A stretch of 64,000 nucleotides of DNA. It comes from Syngnathus acus. Taxonomy: Eukaryota; Chordata; Actinopteri; Syngnathiformes; Syngnathidae. The position numbers and the translations under genes were made by a program. The stretch lies in the NCBI RefSeq assembly GCF_901709675.1, contig NC_051108.1:2480001-2544000 (forward strand). Reading direction: 5' to 3'. Positions within the stretch are counted from its first letter, which is position 1. Each line of letters starts with the position of its first letter. Shown piece after piece: positions 13,430-33,486 of the stretch. The notes beneath the pieces were generated by a model, which was not told the origin of the DNA, did no database searches, and saw only the letters and a program-made list of their open reading frames with translations.

Positions 13430-14129
13430 AAGGCAGGCATAATTCTTAAGTCAAGGTTCTAAAGAGCTCACGCACTGCTTCTTAACTGCATTTGCACACA
13501 GAGATTGATGATGGAGGCTTCTGTGGGTGTCTCATATAAATACACACTATGTCTTCTGCCACGCAGTCATGTCTCAATTCAAACCAAGCGCGGTTACTTA
13601 TTTCCTGGGCACAATTGCACATTTGGTTGTTTCCTTTTGGCATACCGGGAAACAATGAGGTCACACTGACATGCCGGTATCCTTTAAATATTTTAAAGTG
13701 TAACCACCAAAAATGCTCTTTATAAATGCTGTATAAAAATACACAATGGTTGATGTAACCTTTTCACATTGTTAATTGGCAATAAGTAGAAAAAATGACA
13801 AAAGCAGCCCAACCCCTAACTTTCTTGGAAAGTCAGTCAACTCTGGCCAGATTCAATTTTATGGTTTGTGAGCTGAAGCCTAATGTATTGCTTTAAATAT
13901 AATGAGTGGTGATACCGCATGCACATTACAGTGTCATGTTTGCTTTGTTAGCTGGGATACAAGGCCACACATCTTCTCATTGTTATTCTTGCATATCTAT
14001 AAATAATAGTGTTCTTGTTATTTATTGAAAATAGGAATATATTGTTTACGATTAATGCATCAGAGGGTTCATTTGCTTGCATTAAAGAGTCACATTTTTA
14101 AATACCGTTTTAAAAACAGTTTAAATACA

Positions 14130-14305
14130 CGCTTCTCAAAAGTCTACGAAATATCATGCGGTGTGCCTCAAGGTTCAAGTTTAGGTCCTTTACTTTTTAA
14201 TGTAAATAATATAAGGAAGTGTCATTAGGAGTGAATTCCAAAGGTACGCTGACAAGATCTCTGTGTCTACTGATGACCTAAGTCCAATGGATCCTCTTTT
14301 TTTCG
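14130..14305 (+). pseudogene. Non-LTR retrotransposon reverse-transcriptase fossil
   Basis: Translation gives a stretch with CGVPQGSSLGPLLFN, the signature of the non-LTR reverse-transcriptase palm just before the catalytic box. After a frame change, about 60 bases on, it continues as YADK followed by VSTDDLSPMD, where YADD would be expected. The catalytic aspartate pair is therefore altered and the frame is broken. No endonuclease or remaining RT blocks are visible around it, so this is a short inactive remnant of a Jockey-superfamily (L2/CR1-like) LINE. The family assignment is by motif only. Confidence 0.75.
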
Positions 14306-14869
14306 CTTAGCGATGTGTCTCGAGGTAGTTAGAGTCTAGTTTGCGGCTGTCAAAAGTCTTGTAGTGACACAAGCGTGTGAACTCAATTAAGTGTGTAACG
14401 TCAGCTGTCTCTACACTTGCAAGTGTAACAAGAGGCCAGGTCTGGGTTTTGTCAAACAAATAGCGAGCTGGACCGCGCGTGTGTGTGTGTGTTCCAGTGA
14501 TTTATTCAGCTCCCATGCTGCTGAATGCCATGTAGTGGCTGGACACCCCACTGTTCGCAATGACAGGCTCCATAGCAAGCTGCCAGACACACAGCAGGAG
14601 AACACAAGCGCCCCCGCTTCCATTCTGGGCTGCAGAGTTGAATATCCATCATATTGCTTTTTCGCACAGACATCCTCCATCCCTTTGGCTGGCTTTACTC
14701 GCTTGCACGGATTCGGCATTTGCATCTCACGGTTGTACAGTTGCAAACGGACTAAAGCAATGATAAAGAATTTTGCTGTCTTTTGTTTATTTTTGGGGGT
14801 GGGGTGTTTTATTTAGCTGACTTTGGGCAATGAATTTTCACACCTAATTTTGAGGCCTTCTGTGAAAGT

Positions 14870-14962
14870 GGGAGGAAGATGGAGAAGTCCAATGCAACTA
14901 AGGGGAGAACATGCAAACTCTACACCGGAAGGCCTAAACCCAGATTTGAACCCACTTTTTGC
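14870..14962 (-). mobile_element. Degenerate copy of the same SINE family
   Basis: The segment shares GTGGGAGGAA, GGGGAGAACATGCAAACTC and a box B-like GGGTTCAAATCTG (minus strand) with the full SINE at 10.4-10.8 kb. It is diverged and truncated at both ends, and no target-site duplication is visible. Confidence 0.65.
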
Positions 14963-17900
14963 TGTCGGATTAAAAGAAAGTAGATCCTCTTATGGAGCGT
15001 TAGTAGAAGAAAAAAAAAATGAGAAAAAGCAAGCAAACCCTCCACTGTTACGAAACACACGCATCCAAACAACCAAGGATGCAATTACACATATGGCTTA
15101 ATGTATTTTGCTGCGGAAAACATGACGCCCTGTTGCTGTAAGCCTTCCCCATTCTCACCACTCAGCCTCCTCTATAATGACAGATCAATCATGGCGGCCA
15201 TATGTGGTGATGTCATGTGCCACAGAGAGAGCAGAGAGGGGAAAGGGGAGGGGCTTGCCAAATCCATCTGTTCCAGTTTGGGGAACATTCCAGCGCGTGA
15301 ACATTTGCATGGCGGACGATAAAACCTCATTTTTAGTCACGGGGGGAAAATAAAGGTGGTGGGTGACAATTTTAAAAACTCTGTCTGCTTTATTATTATT
15401 ATTATCATTATTATTTTAGACAGATAAATAAAAAAGATATTGGGGGGAAAAAAAGAATTTGTTTTTTGTAATATGGTCGACTGCACAATTTCACGGCTGC
15501 ACGGTGTGCACAAAAAAAACACAATACACACACTCCCCATGGGATGGATCACTGCAAGAGTGGGAACAACCCCAAGCAAAATACTTCCGCTCATGCTCCA
15601 CGTGCCATGAAGCTATTACCGCCATTAAAGTACTCGCCACCTGTTAACTGCCATGTAAATATTCCTCTGCAAAGCAGGGACAGTATGCGGGCCCGCCGGG
15701 CTGCATGGAAATGACCTGTCCCCTAAATCAGCCCGGCGACAAGTCAATGCCAAAGGCCTCGGCTAAAAAAGGTTAGCCAGCTCATGAAATGTAAATGACA
15801 TTGTCCCGCTGGAAAAAAAAAAAAAGGGCGTGGAGAAGAGAGTTGAACGATTTGCATGACACATGGGAGAGGTTGTTATTGTTAGCAGCGCTGTTTATAG
15901 TGGGCCACCGTCTATAAACCAAACTCAAATCACGGCGTATTTGTATAGAAAGCCTATAAAGGAAGCAGTTGTCGACAACATGGGACGCGGGCGTGATCTC
16001 ACGTGGAAGCCTTTAGCCGTCTAGTGCGATAAAGTGGAAATAGAAGCCATACTTGGGGGCCGCACCTTGCGTGCCTCAGCACATGTGAGCGTTTTAGTGG
16101 GCCTTAAAAAGGTAACACGGTTGAGAAGTGTTAGAATAGAAGAGAATGTAATTTTAGGTGTCAGCATAATAGCAGAGTATGAATATTTATTATATTTATC
16201 TAATACTGAATTTTTTGGACATTTGTGGAAAATCAACTTTTATGATAAATATATTCAATCAGATCATTTTTTATTATAATTTTTAATTATGCTAACATCT
16301 AACCAACATGAAGTCTGAAATTATTACAATGCATAATCTGTAGTTGCAGCTACTAAATTAAAATGTGTTCCCCCCCCCCCCTCAAAAAGGAAATATCCGG
16401 AAAATGCTAGTTTCGGCCTAAAGGCAGCGAGCCGAAACATTGAGCCCGACAAACAAATGAGTAAAACGTTCCCTGTTGTCTAAACACTGCCTTTTCTCGC
16501 CTGATTGTTCTTCTGCTTTGACTAATCAGCATGCAAAGACGTTTGGACGGCAACCAATAAAAACACAGCGAGAAGATTGTTGTCTTGATTTTATACCAGT
16601 AGAAGTAATTGCCCTATTAGAACACATTGCCCCACATAAAAGGACCTAATAACACTTGTTTATTGACTGATTTATTTATTTATTTTAGAAATACAACTCC
16701 TCACAGAGGATAAAGAATATATGACTGTAAGTGGCATTAAATTGCTCAAAGTCAAATGATGGCTCATATCTTGATAAAGTCTAAAAACCGTACACGATAT
16801 CGCCGCTGGTGCTACCGTCTAGACGCGAGGACACCCAAAACCAGTCCCCGGCAGGTCTCAAACGTTCCCGAGTCATGCTCAGCGGGCCTGCTGAGAAGCC
16901 TGTGCGATTCCTTTACGGGTTCAACCTAACGACCCGTGACCGGGTGGAGTTTTACCGTGCGGTTTGTAAATCAATATTACATTAAAAGAAACTCCTTTTC
17001 TGTCTCCCACAACTCTCCAGCTCAGGTTTTACGGCGTGTGTGGTGTTTAAAGACGTCGGTAAAACGCTAGCGCCATGAAGCAGATTGGGTGAACCACATT
17101 TTATTTCACACGGTGAGCAAATAACCACTGAATTGCGTAAAAAAAAAAAAAGCAGCAGTTGATAGTTAGGAAACCGCACCTCGACAATAGGGTGGGAGCA
17201 GTTATTAGCATTTATTCCAATCATTTCTTTATTCCCAATGAGACCACATATGTCTCCGTTCACGATAAACACGCTTTTACACCATAAAGCACTGCTTGTT
17301 ACGCACACACACACACACCGAGCCGTGGCCAATCTCATGCCTAATTCAAAGCCGCCTTATGAGTCCCCTGACACATTCACACCGAGTCGTCTCGACACAT
17401 GCACACAGACATTCAATCACCACAAGGGAAAGCGGGCCGCATATAAATCCATCCGGGGAAGCATCTTCTGGGCCGAAGGAGAGGCGGCCCAGCCTTATGG
17501 TATTGTCTGCTCGCCGCCGATGCGAGGATGTGATCTATGCCAGCCTAATTGTAGCAGAGGGGGATGTTTTATAAGCACATACGGGACGGGGGCAAATGGA
17601 GCGATAAATCTGGGAGCTCGTTTCCTCTTAGCGGAATAACAACAAGTGAAAGATAAAATGCAATCGGTTGCTTTGATTGAACGGTCGGCGGAGTAGATGG
17701 CCGCAAAACGCGGCTAATGTTCAAAGTCGTATGGTCGGGCGGTTGTGGAGAATTGGCGTTCACGCCTTTGGTGTGTTTCTAGATTTCTTTTATAGGGGTT
17801 TTAGATTACAGTGGGCAGAGTTCACATACCGTGCACAGGTTTGGGAAGAGAAAGGCCTATGTTTGAGTTAAGCGTGACCTTTTTTTTTCTGTGGTGAGTC

Positions 17901-20561
17901 AAGCTTGCTATGGCACAAGAGCCTTTGTTGGCTGCAATCGCAAGTAAACTGGAACAGGGCTGAACAATTGAGCGAATTGAAATCATCGTGGCAATGCTGT
18001 AGAGTTCACTTTTAAAATTGCAAAAAGATTCCAAATAAATATTAGATTGCAATAATTAAAAAAAAAAAAATGAAAGGTGAAAAAAAAAACTGGATTAATT
18101 TCAGCTAGTTAGCAGGCCGATGTGCCTAATTTATCAAACCAAATAATTGATGGATAATAAATCTGATATTGTAATAAAGATTAATTTATTGCCTGTGTTT
18201 TTAAAAAATAAATGGAAAGAGGCCTTGAAAAAAATATTTTTTGTTTATTTAAACAGTTAGCGTATTATGATTAAATCCTGTAATATTTTTTCGCATTTTT
18301 CACAGAGGAGAAAGAATATATGCATTTCCTGTCATGTGCATGTGCAGTATTAATTTTATATTAACACTAACGCAATATTAACTCGTAACTGATAACACAA
18401 CCGAGAGGTGTCCTGGCTGGTTTGGTCATTTTATAGGCGACTAAAAAAAAACGTTTTGCTGATTTTAAAATGACTTATTGTTGCTTTAATGCGTCATGTT
18501 ACAGCATGGACGATTGACCCCCGTCCGTCCCTCCGACACAGGCCGCTGACCCCTGGCTGACCCCCCGGGCCGGTGGCTGGGTGTTAATGTTCACCCTGAC
18601 TGGGGTCGCACCCTGCATGTTTGTTTAATAGACATGGAAGAGGGGGGTGGGCTCGCTCCAGTGACCCCCCCGCCAAAAACTGTCCCGCCTTCTTTTGGGA
18701 AAGAATGCATACAGTGTGCTACATTTTCTTCCGTTGTCATTCACTGGCTCTTTGTGGATTTGCTTCATTTCGATAGGATTCAAATGTTTAATGCAGCACG
18801 TCGGGAATTTGGTTTGCAAGTGAGGTTTTGTGAGCAAGCAGCTAACCACCACATTTCTTGTATGCAAACGCGCACACGAGGCAGCGTAGCCCGCTGAGCC
18901 GCACGCCGTCGCTGCTGCTTTGCATTTGTCATCACGCCGCGCGACCGGCGCTGCTCGATGAGGCTCAAATTGGCCAGCGGCGGGCTTTACCCAGCGCCAC
19001 TGGCGGAATGGAAACTGTCGCCAAAATTGTTTGCCTGGATGCTGTTGCACATTTTGTTTTTACCGTTTGACTCTGGCATGGATTTCCTGTTAGAAATATT
19101 CAACAACTTTTTTTTTTCTTTTGTTAACTCTGAATAAACTCAAGTTTTGTTTGGTTTCCATTATGGAAGCATTTGACGTTAGCGGTACGGCTTTTCCTGC
19201 TTTTTACTGGACATTGACACGCTATAATCTAGGAATGGGCGTCGGCGCCGTTGTGGGAGTGAACACTGCCGACTTTTTTTTTAGCCCCGTTTTTGTTCAT
19301 TTGAATTCACAAAGGAGATTGAAATATGCATTTTCGATTCCTACGTTTTTCTCAAAAACACAGAAAACGGTGAAGTGGACCAAACGGCAGCTTAATGGAA
19401 ACAAGGCTTAACGGTGTGTCATTGCGCCTCTGCCTTGTGCACACACATGGCCAAGACGAGCCTTGGGCCATATTTCCAATTCCGCTCAATTTCTGCACGA
19501 ATCTCTCGTAATCCCGCTGAAGAGCGGCGCTTCTCCCACAGTGACATCCCATAATGGCACTAACGCCAAAGTGGCGGGCACCCAGTTATGACTCCCGGGC
19601 TCCATTCGGCGCACGTTCCCAATCCCGCCTAGCCGCTCGAGCTGTCTGTATGCAAACAGAGCCCCCCCTCTCTAAGGAGAACGGTGATCTGGCAGCCTTG
19701 GGCTGAGCCCCGTGTAGACATATTTAATGCCTCAATAACCACTGCTTAAGACCGAGTGATGAACGTCAGGGGTTTCATTACGGCGAGAACTTCATACGCG
19801 CGCGACGATAGGCAAATAAGTCCTCTGTCGTTTGCCCATCGGGAATGTCAAGCTGTTGTTGTTTTAACACAAATGCATATGGCGCCGCCTCCGCCGCGGC
19901 CCGAGCATATGGCGCGATGATTGGCTCCGGCGAATTAATACGTCGTCGGCCAGACAGATGATACTAATCTGCCTTTCAGCATTACAAATGTATTTTGTGG
20001 TTAACGTTTCACAGCCTGTTGACAGCACAGACGTGTGAAATTTAGACGTGCCGCTTTGTTTTTTCTTTAAAGTGTCATGTAAGGAAAAATGGAATATTGC
20101 CTGAAAAAATGTCTCTCTTCTCGATGTGCGTGCACTCACTGCTGACGACGAGGCGCTCTAACGCAGCCACAGGAACAGACTACCCAAAGAAAAAGATGCA
20201 TTTTCGAGGCTAAGCTAGCTGTCAATAATGAGAAAAAAAAAAAATCACAATAACACACAATTGGCTTCTAGCTTCACACAAATGTTTTTCCTACACTTTA
20301 CTAAGTGTCTCCTCCCTTCCCCTCGACAGCCATTGCCCTCAGAAGGGGAGAGTTCACAGAGGGACTCGTTTGTCCGCCCAGGAAGGAAACTGTGTAATGT
20401 TAATCACAACTTTAATTTGGGCCGAATTAGCATTTTGATGAACTTGCTCGTCTGACTCGTGCACTCTAGGCAACTTCAAATGGTGGCTGCATGTAGGAAA
20501 TGGCAGCGTACTTAATTAACGCTCGCATACAGCAGATGGGCTCATTGGAGGGCCTGGCGCC

Positions 20562-20716
<155 letters not shown>

Positions 20717-21385
20717 AGAGGTGGTGGATGAGAGTCACTGTTAATGTGATGAAAAGAACACATTAGAGGACATTTCCAAACAAGACTCCCCAAATAAAAT
20801 GGCTGGAATGAAACCAAGTGGTACCTTGCGCTCGGAGCGCTGAATAGCATTTACGCCTTTTGTTGAAAATAAAAAACAAAAGAGGCAGTAATGATGTTCA
20901 GAGCACAACTGCGGAAACTCGGACAAGCGGGCAGCCTGTTTACATATACCCGACCGTTCCAATCTCGGAGCACAGAGTGGAACTCAACATGGTGCTTTGC
21001 TCTCATTCCCTTTTCACTCGGATTGATTTATAATGGAATGCGGAGCTCTTTTTTCCACCTGCAACAGCTCTCACACTTCAAATTCTCCCATAACACGTAA
21101 CGTTAGATGCAATTAAGATTATCGCAACCCGATCGTAATGAGGTCACGTTTATATATAGCGCTAACGGCGCTTCATTGGTTTAACGTTTGAATATTACAC
21201 GACTTAACCTTTTTTTTAACACCTACACGCCCTCAAAGGGTTCTAAAGTGTTAATAAAGTTTTAATGGTGGCGGCAGTATGAGCCTGGAATAGATTCGGG
21301 TAGCTCAGTTTACAATTGTCTCACCTTCCCGGGTTATAACTGGCGCCCGGCGTAGGAATACGTAGTCACGTGGCATATATGAATA

Positions 21386-21607
21386 TAATTAAGACATTTC
21401 CATCATGCGTACTCATTTACAGGGGCCACAATTGTTTTTATATTTCGTGTAATTATGACATTTCTTGGTTACACACATCCCGCAATTAACTAGTTTTCGC
21501 AGCGGTGTACACTCAGTTTGATTGCTCTCACTTATGAGCTGGAAGTGTTTTCCACATAAATGCACGCCATAATTATGACTCTATAATTGCATTAGCCCGT
21601 AATTATA
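21386..21607. promoter_or_regulatory. Cluster of TAATTA homeodomain-type sites
   Basis: TAATTA or TAATTG cores occur at 21386, 21450, 21570, 21584 and 21600, and the palindrome ATAATTAT is at 21569-21576. Two of the sites share a longer match (TAATTA followed by GACATTTC or TGACATTTC). The density suggests a homeodomain-bound enhancer about 3 kb upstream of the sim1 promoter, but AT-rich fish DNA gives such clusters by chance, and conservation could not be tested. Confidence 0.35.
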
Positions 21608-24289
21608 AATGCCGACGTTCTCTGATTTACGTACAAAAACGGGTTACGTCGCCGTTCTACAATGTCGTTATTAGTCATTTTATTTTCCATTATATTTTGA
21701 AATCTGAACAAATACTCTGTAATCAAAGGAAATACCTTTTGCATCATTATTTTTTGTATTGTGGCACTGGTGAAAGGAAAAACGATGTGAGATGAGTGCA
21801 CCTTAAGTTCCTCATTAGTCATAAGCAAAGCAGACCCCTATAAATAAAAAGCACATTTAGCCATTAGAAGAGCTCAACCATGACAGAAATACAACTCCCA
21901 TCCCTTCTTCCTCCAGCTTTTCCTTCCATAAATAACCTTCATGCGCTCCCCCCCCTGCAATACCAAAGCTTCTGTCGCACGCTGTGGAGAATCTCCTGCC
22001 TGCTCTCCAGCTGAGAAGCACAATTTGTACAAACACAATCAAAACGAAGAGATGGGTGCAGGGAGTGGGGGGTGGGCACAAGTAACAAGGCGGGCTCCCC
22101 ATGGTGGGACGCTAACAGGACATCCAACGAGCCTCTGGTTGCATTGTTGATCGTTATGGGGAAAAAAAAAAATAATACTGCTTAGATCGCGGCTGGGCGT
22201 TTTGGAAAAGAACCGCAGCCAATTGTTTGCACCGAGAGGAACCTTGAACTTGCCATGGTGACCTACGGCCTGTGACTCATGTCAAGAAATTAGCAGGGAT
22301 ATTAGAGCGGTGCTGGGGGAGGTAAGAGTGAGACTTCAAATAATCGGAAGATTTTTTTGTTTTTCTTCCAAAGAGGCTATATAGCATCATAATACACCAC
22401 TATATAGTCCACTTGGCATCTGTGGGGCCTTCTTCTAATTTCCAATTTCTTCTCTTTTTCCTCTGTGTCCGAAATGAGAAAATAATCAAGAGGCGGTACA
22501 TTGTGAGGCTAATTCCAAGTCCGGCGGAAGTCATTAAACCAGGGCGCTCCTGCGCATGCGTACACAAGAGAGAGTCAGAAGGAGAAATCTCCAATTATGG
22601 CTCAATGCAGCATCAATTTCAGGGCTAATTATGCGCCTAATGAGCTCACCATCATGCATCCGAGCCCCCCTCCCTTCCAACTGCCCCCCCCCCCATCCAA
22701 CCCTCTCACCCCGCCCCCCCCATGCTCACACAGCAGCTCTCCATCTGAGCTCGGGCTAACTAATTAAAAATGTCCATGCGCGGCGGCGCTCTCATCTGAT
22801 TCCCGCAGTGGAAATTAATCCGCCCATAAATGTGTTTGACGGAGGCCCAACTATAGTGCAGGAGATCCGGACCTGGCCCGCACTGCTCTGCTCTCCATGA
22901 CCGCGTTTTGCATTTTACTTTAGGAGGGGGAGATAGCAAGTGGAAAGAAAAAAAAAAAAAAAAAAGAACTTCTAAAGTGTAGTTAAATTCAGAAGTTGTG
23001 AATATAGCTAAATCAAATGTTGGGTGGATTGTATAGTAAGTGCAACTTTAAGAGTTGATTTGAAGAAATGATTTCTGTCATGCTTCAACATGGAAAAAAT
23101 GAATAAATAAAAATATTCTACACATGAGTTACTTGCAGAGCAGGAAAGAATAAATTAAAAGTCAAACAAGAAAAAAAAATGCCATAAGGTGCATTTGTTG
23201 AGATTTTCCATTTAACTTGATGTTCAAATGTTAGACTGCAAACAGAAAATGTACGTACAAACACCAAAATATGTTGATGATGGGGTGGACAATGACAGGG
23301 TGGACATTTTTGGCTACACTTAGCAGTTAATGAGCAAATGGTGGGCCTTCATTTTGCAACGTTGCACTTAGCAAACTGCCGTACAGTGTAAAAACTATGT
23401 TGGATGAAGTCAAAATTTCAAAGGGGAAAAACTTTGATCGCGTTTTAAAATGGGCAATTCAAGTAATTGTTTCCTTTTTTGTTGGGAAAAGTGTCTCCTG
23501 CATTTCACCCCAAAAAATACAATTTGAGGTTTTCTTGCTAAAATGGCACGTTTTAGGCCAAAAGAAAACTGTATTTTCCGTTTTGTTTTACAGTATGTTT
23601 AAAAAATATAGTTCTAATTTTTGAAAGGTTTCTTGTTAGAGTTGTCCCAAAGTTACAACATTATGACAGAATGGGAGGCAGTTTCAGAACACATGCTCAT
23701 ATAATTATAGTTCATATAATAAAAAAATTAGAATATTCAGAATGACTTCTTTTATCAAATTGTAGTGAATAAAATCAAATATTTCATTGCGATAGTATCA
23801 TTGAACTATTTATTACACACTGTCATTATAGCAGAGCTGTATTGTTATAAAACAAAGAAAGCATTTTGAGAGACTTACTGTTTAGCATGTAAGGGCACTT
23901 ATAAGAATAATAAAATAATAATAATTTCATTGCTGTTTTCGACTCAACTTTGCATTTATATGCATTGCCATAATCTTTAATTCCTCTAATTCCCCATTTT
24001 TTGAGAACATTACTATGTCACTAGAATACAAGGCTGACAAAATGCTGGCTATATTTCTTATTGCATCAAGACTAATTTGCATACTAATGAATAGGAATAA
24101 CGCCATTAAATTGGGCAAAAAAAATCCTGCGCACTTGATTGAAAGGACCTTACTTTTATGTTTCCTTTAATAATTAAATATTCAATTGTTTAATAATCCC
24201 CCAAGCAGACTTAACACACGCATACCTTTTTATTTGATGTCAGCTAATGACAAAAACGCAACAAAATTGTCAGCTCAAGCTCACTTGTG

Positions 24290-24644
24290 TGTTGTGACAC
24301 GGCCACAAGTGGCGTGCACGCGCATGGCAGATTTAGAACCACGCCCACAATGGGATTTACCCAATCGCGACGGAGGTTTAGGGGGATCGTGGCCAATGGG
24401 AAAGCAGGGGAGGCGTGTCCCGAGCTGCTCCTGAGAGGCGCAGTGAGGAAGCGGAGGCGAGGAGGCTTGTCAGGGGCACGAATGCCACTCGTTGCGCGCG
24501 CCTGTAATTTGGGAAGGTGTATGCAGCGCACGGCCGCGTGTTCGCCTTTCCAGGTGGAACTCCGGGAGGAGCTGAGAAAGGGGAACCAAACTGGGACGAC
24601 TCGGCCGAGCCGGTTCAGGACAGGTGAAATTCCCAGCAGGCGAG
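24290..24644 (+). promoter_or_regulatory. sim1: sim1 CpG-rich promoter and probable first (non-coding) exon
   Basis: This block is much richer in CpG than its AT-rich surroundings. Two CCAAT boxes lie at 24361-24365 and 24393-24397, and a GC/KLF-type CCACGCCCAC lies near 24340. A good splice donor (GCGAG|GTAAGA) follows at 24644/24645 and can join the acceptor at 25327/25328, giving a spliced 5' leader. The transcription start is inferred to lie about 50-90 bases after the CCAAT boxes, near 24.45 kb. No clear TATA box is seen. Confidence 0.55.
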
Positions 24645-25327
24645 GTAAGATCGATTCGCAGGACTGATGTCAAGCAATTAAGTTTCTGCCTCCACGACGA
24701 ATACAATAATAGCAGTATTATTTTAAATAAGATTATTTGATCAAATTATTATTATTCAAAAAAGACGTGCAAGAGACTTTTCAAAACGCATGTGCATAGC
24801 CGATGTTTTTTAGAATTTATACAATGGAGGGGATTATTTATGACACGCAATTAAATTATCATGTTTACTTACAGCCATAATATTTGTTACAGCTGATAAA
24901 ATAAGTTAGGGCGTCTTATACAACTTTTTTTTTTAGAAAAGGAAAAAACAAATGCTTTTTTGTTGCTTATTCGTCAAAAAAAATATAGAAGTGTAAATTT
25001 GTACCTTGCCGTCTATTTTCTGCTACACTAAGTGAATACTAGATCGTGTGTACATTTGTATTATAATAATAATAATTTTAGGGGTAGGCCTCCCTTCATT
25101 TTGGACAATATTTTCCCTTTACTGTGAAGCAATATTTTCTATGAAATGAATTACAGCAAGAAAGGCACAGGCACACTTTTTGAAATATTAATGGAAATGT
25201 ATAAAAATGTGCATAAAGTGCTGGTTCATAGTTCTTTATGTTGAATCGTTTCTGAATAGCAGAGATTTTTATTGGTGGTTATAAGAGCTTTGATTGATTT
25301 ATATTTTAAATGAATTTCGTTCTGCAG

Positions 25328-32078
<6,751 letters not shown>

Positions 32079-33451
32079 CAATATCTGATTCTGATGGGTC
32101 TCTAAGCAAGGACGCTCCGAGCTCCAGACAGGTGATCTACATGAAGGAGCGTTTTATTTTGCAAGAATAATGACAAAGCGATGCTGGCAGAGCCAAGAGG
32201 CAAAGGCCGCCGCTATTTTTCCACTAGAAGGCAAACGAGTGTTATTCAAACGGCGGCGAATGAATTCCCTTCTTCCTGCAGAGGCGACAAAGGTTCTGGT
32301 TAAACATCAAGCCGGTGTTTGCGGGCGAAATGTCTCACGCGCAATTGGCTTCCTTGGTTAATCTGTCTTGGATTTCCATCGGCCGTATGAGAATGTGTCG
32401 CTCCGTTGCCCCTTGGCCTCCAGCGCGTAAAGACATAGAAATAATGGTTGAGCCAACGTGGGAACGGGCCAGCACATCCCTGGTGTAAAATATCAACGAT
32501 TCTTTGTATTTATTTGTCGGTGGGCTGTTTCATGAAGTGCCATTTATTTCATGCTCTTGGTGTTTGACTGACAGCAAGCTGAAGGCTTCTGTTTTGTCCA
32601 ACTTTTTGTTTATGTAAATCTCTCTTTGAAAAAAAACACCTTGTTTACATATCAGGATATAAATGTTTTTACCTCATGTAGCATAAGTACAACACGCTTT
32701 AAATGCCGCTTCACATGCAATCTGTTTGTCGTATGGGGGGAAAAAATACGCTGAATGTTTTCTCTTATTTAATTTATATTGTAAATTGCTCACAATGAAT
32801 GATGGGAGAAGAAGTGAGGAGATTATTTATTGGTTTGAAAAGCTCATTTGAATCTGAATACAGTTTCAAAACAAACAAGTTGTCTGTGTCGATTTTATTC
32901 AACTACGTTTTGCAACCGCGAGCGCGCCATGTCCGATCTACCGAGATTTGACACAAGAACTGTATCAAATAATATTATAGATACTTTATATTGTCAGCTT
33001 TAAAAATTTCCACAATGCAGAAAAAGAAATTGAGACTTTTTTTGATTTTTCTCAGTCAATCGGTAAAAAAAGGTAATTATGGAAGAAAAAAAAAGTCTAG
33101 TAATAAGACTTTATTTATTTGATTTCCTGTGACGATTAGACGACACGTCTGGCTCCTTTCACTCTCACAGTTTCCATGACATCAAGCGATTTGATTTGCA
33201 TAAACATAAGACCGCAAGCGCTGCTCACAACATGTCGGCAAGGAGCAGCCAGACGGAAAGGAAAGCTGACGTCCTCGCGTTGCGTGCCCAGATGATGAAT
33301 TTTCAATTTCTCTTTTGTGGCTGTGGCTGGATATATAAAAATATTTACTCTATTATGTACATCCGCTTGTAAGCTCTTGTTTGGGATGTCATTTTAATAC
33401 AGGAGGAAATTAGTTCCACCAGTTTACTATTTTTATGGTTCTGATATTAAA
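32079..33451 (+). other. sim1: sim1 3' untranslated region
   Basis: Sequence after the sim1 stop is AT-rich and has no open frame of note. An ATTAAA poly(A) signal at 33446-33451 is the most plausible end; an AATAAATAAA at about 33810 is an alternative. The boundary is inferred. Confidence 0.5.
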
Positions 33452-33470
33452 GGATTAGCCAGGATACCAG

Positions 33471-33486
33471 ACGCCCCCTAGTGGTA
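33471..33486 (-). promoter_or_regulatory. CTCF-like motif at the 3' border of sim1
   Basis: On the minus strand it reads TACCACTAGGGGGCGT, a near-perfect CTCF core, 20 bases past the likely sim1 poly(A) signal. Its orientation converges with the forward site at 9.2 kb. Confidence 0.45.
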
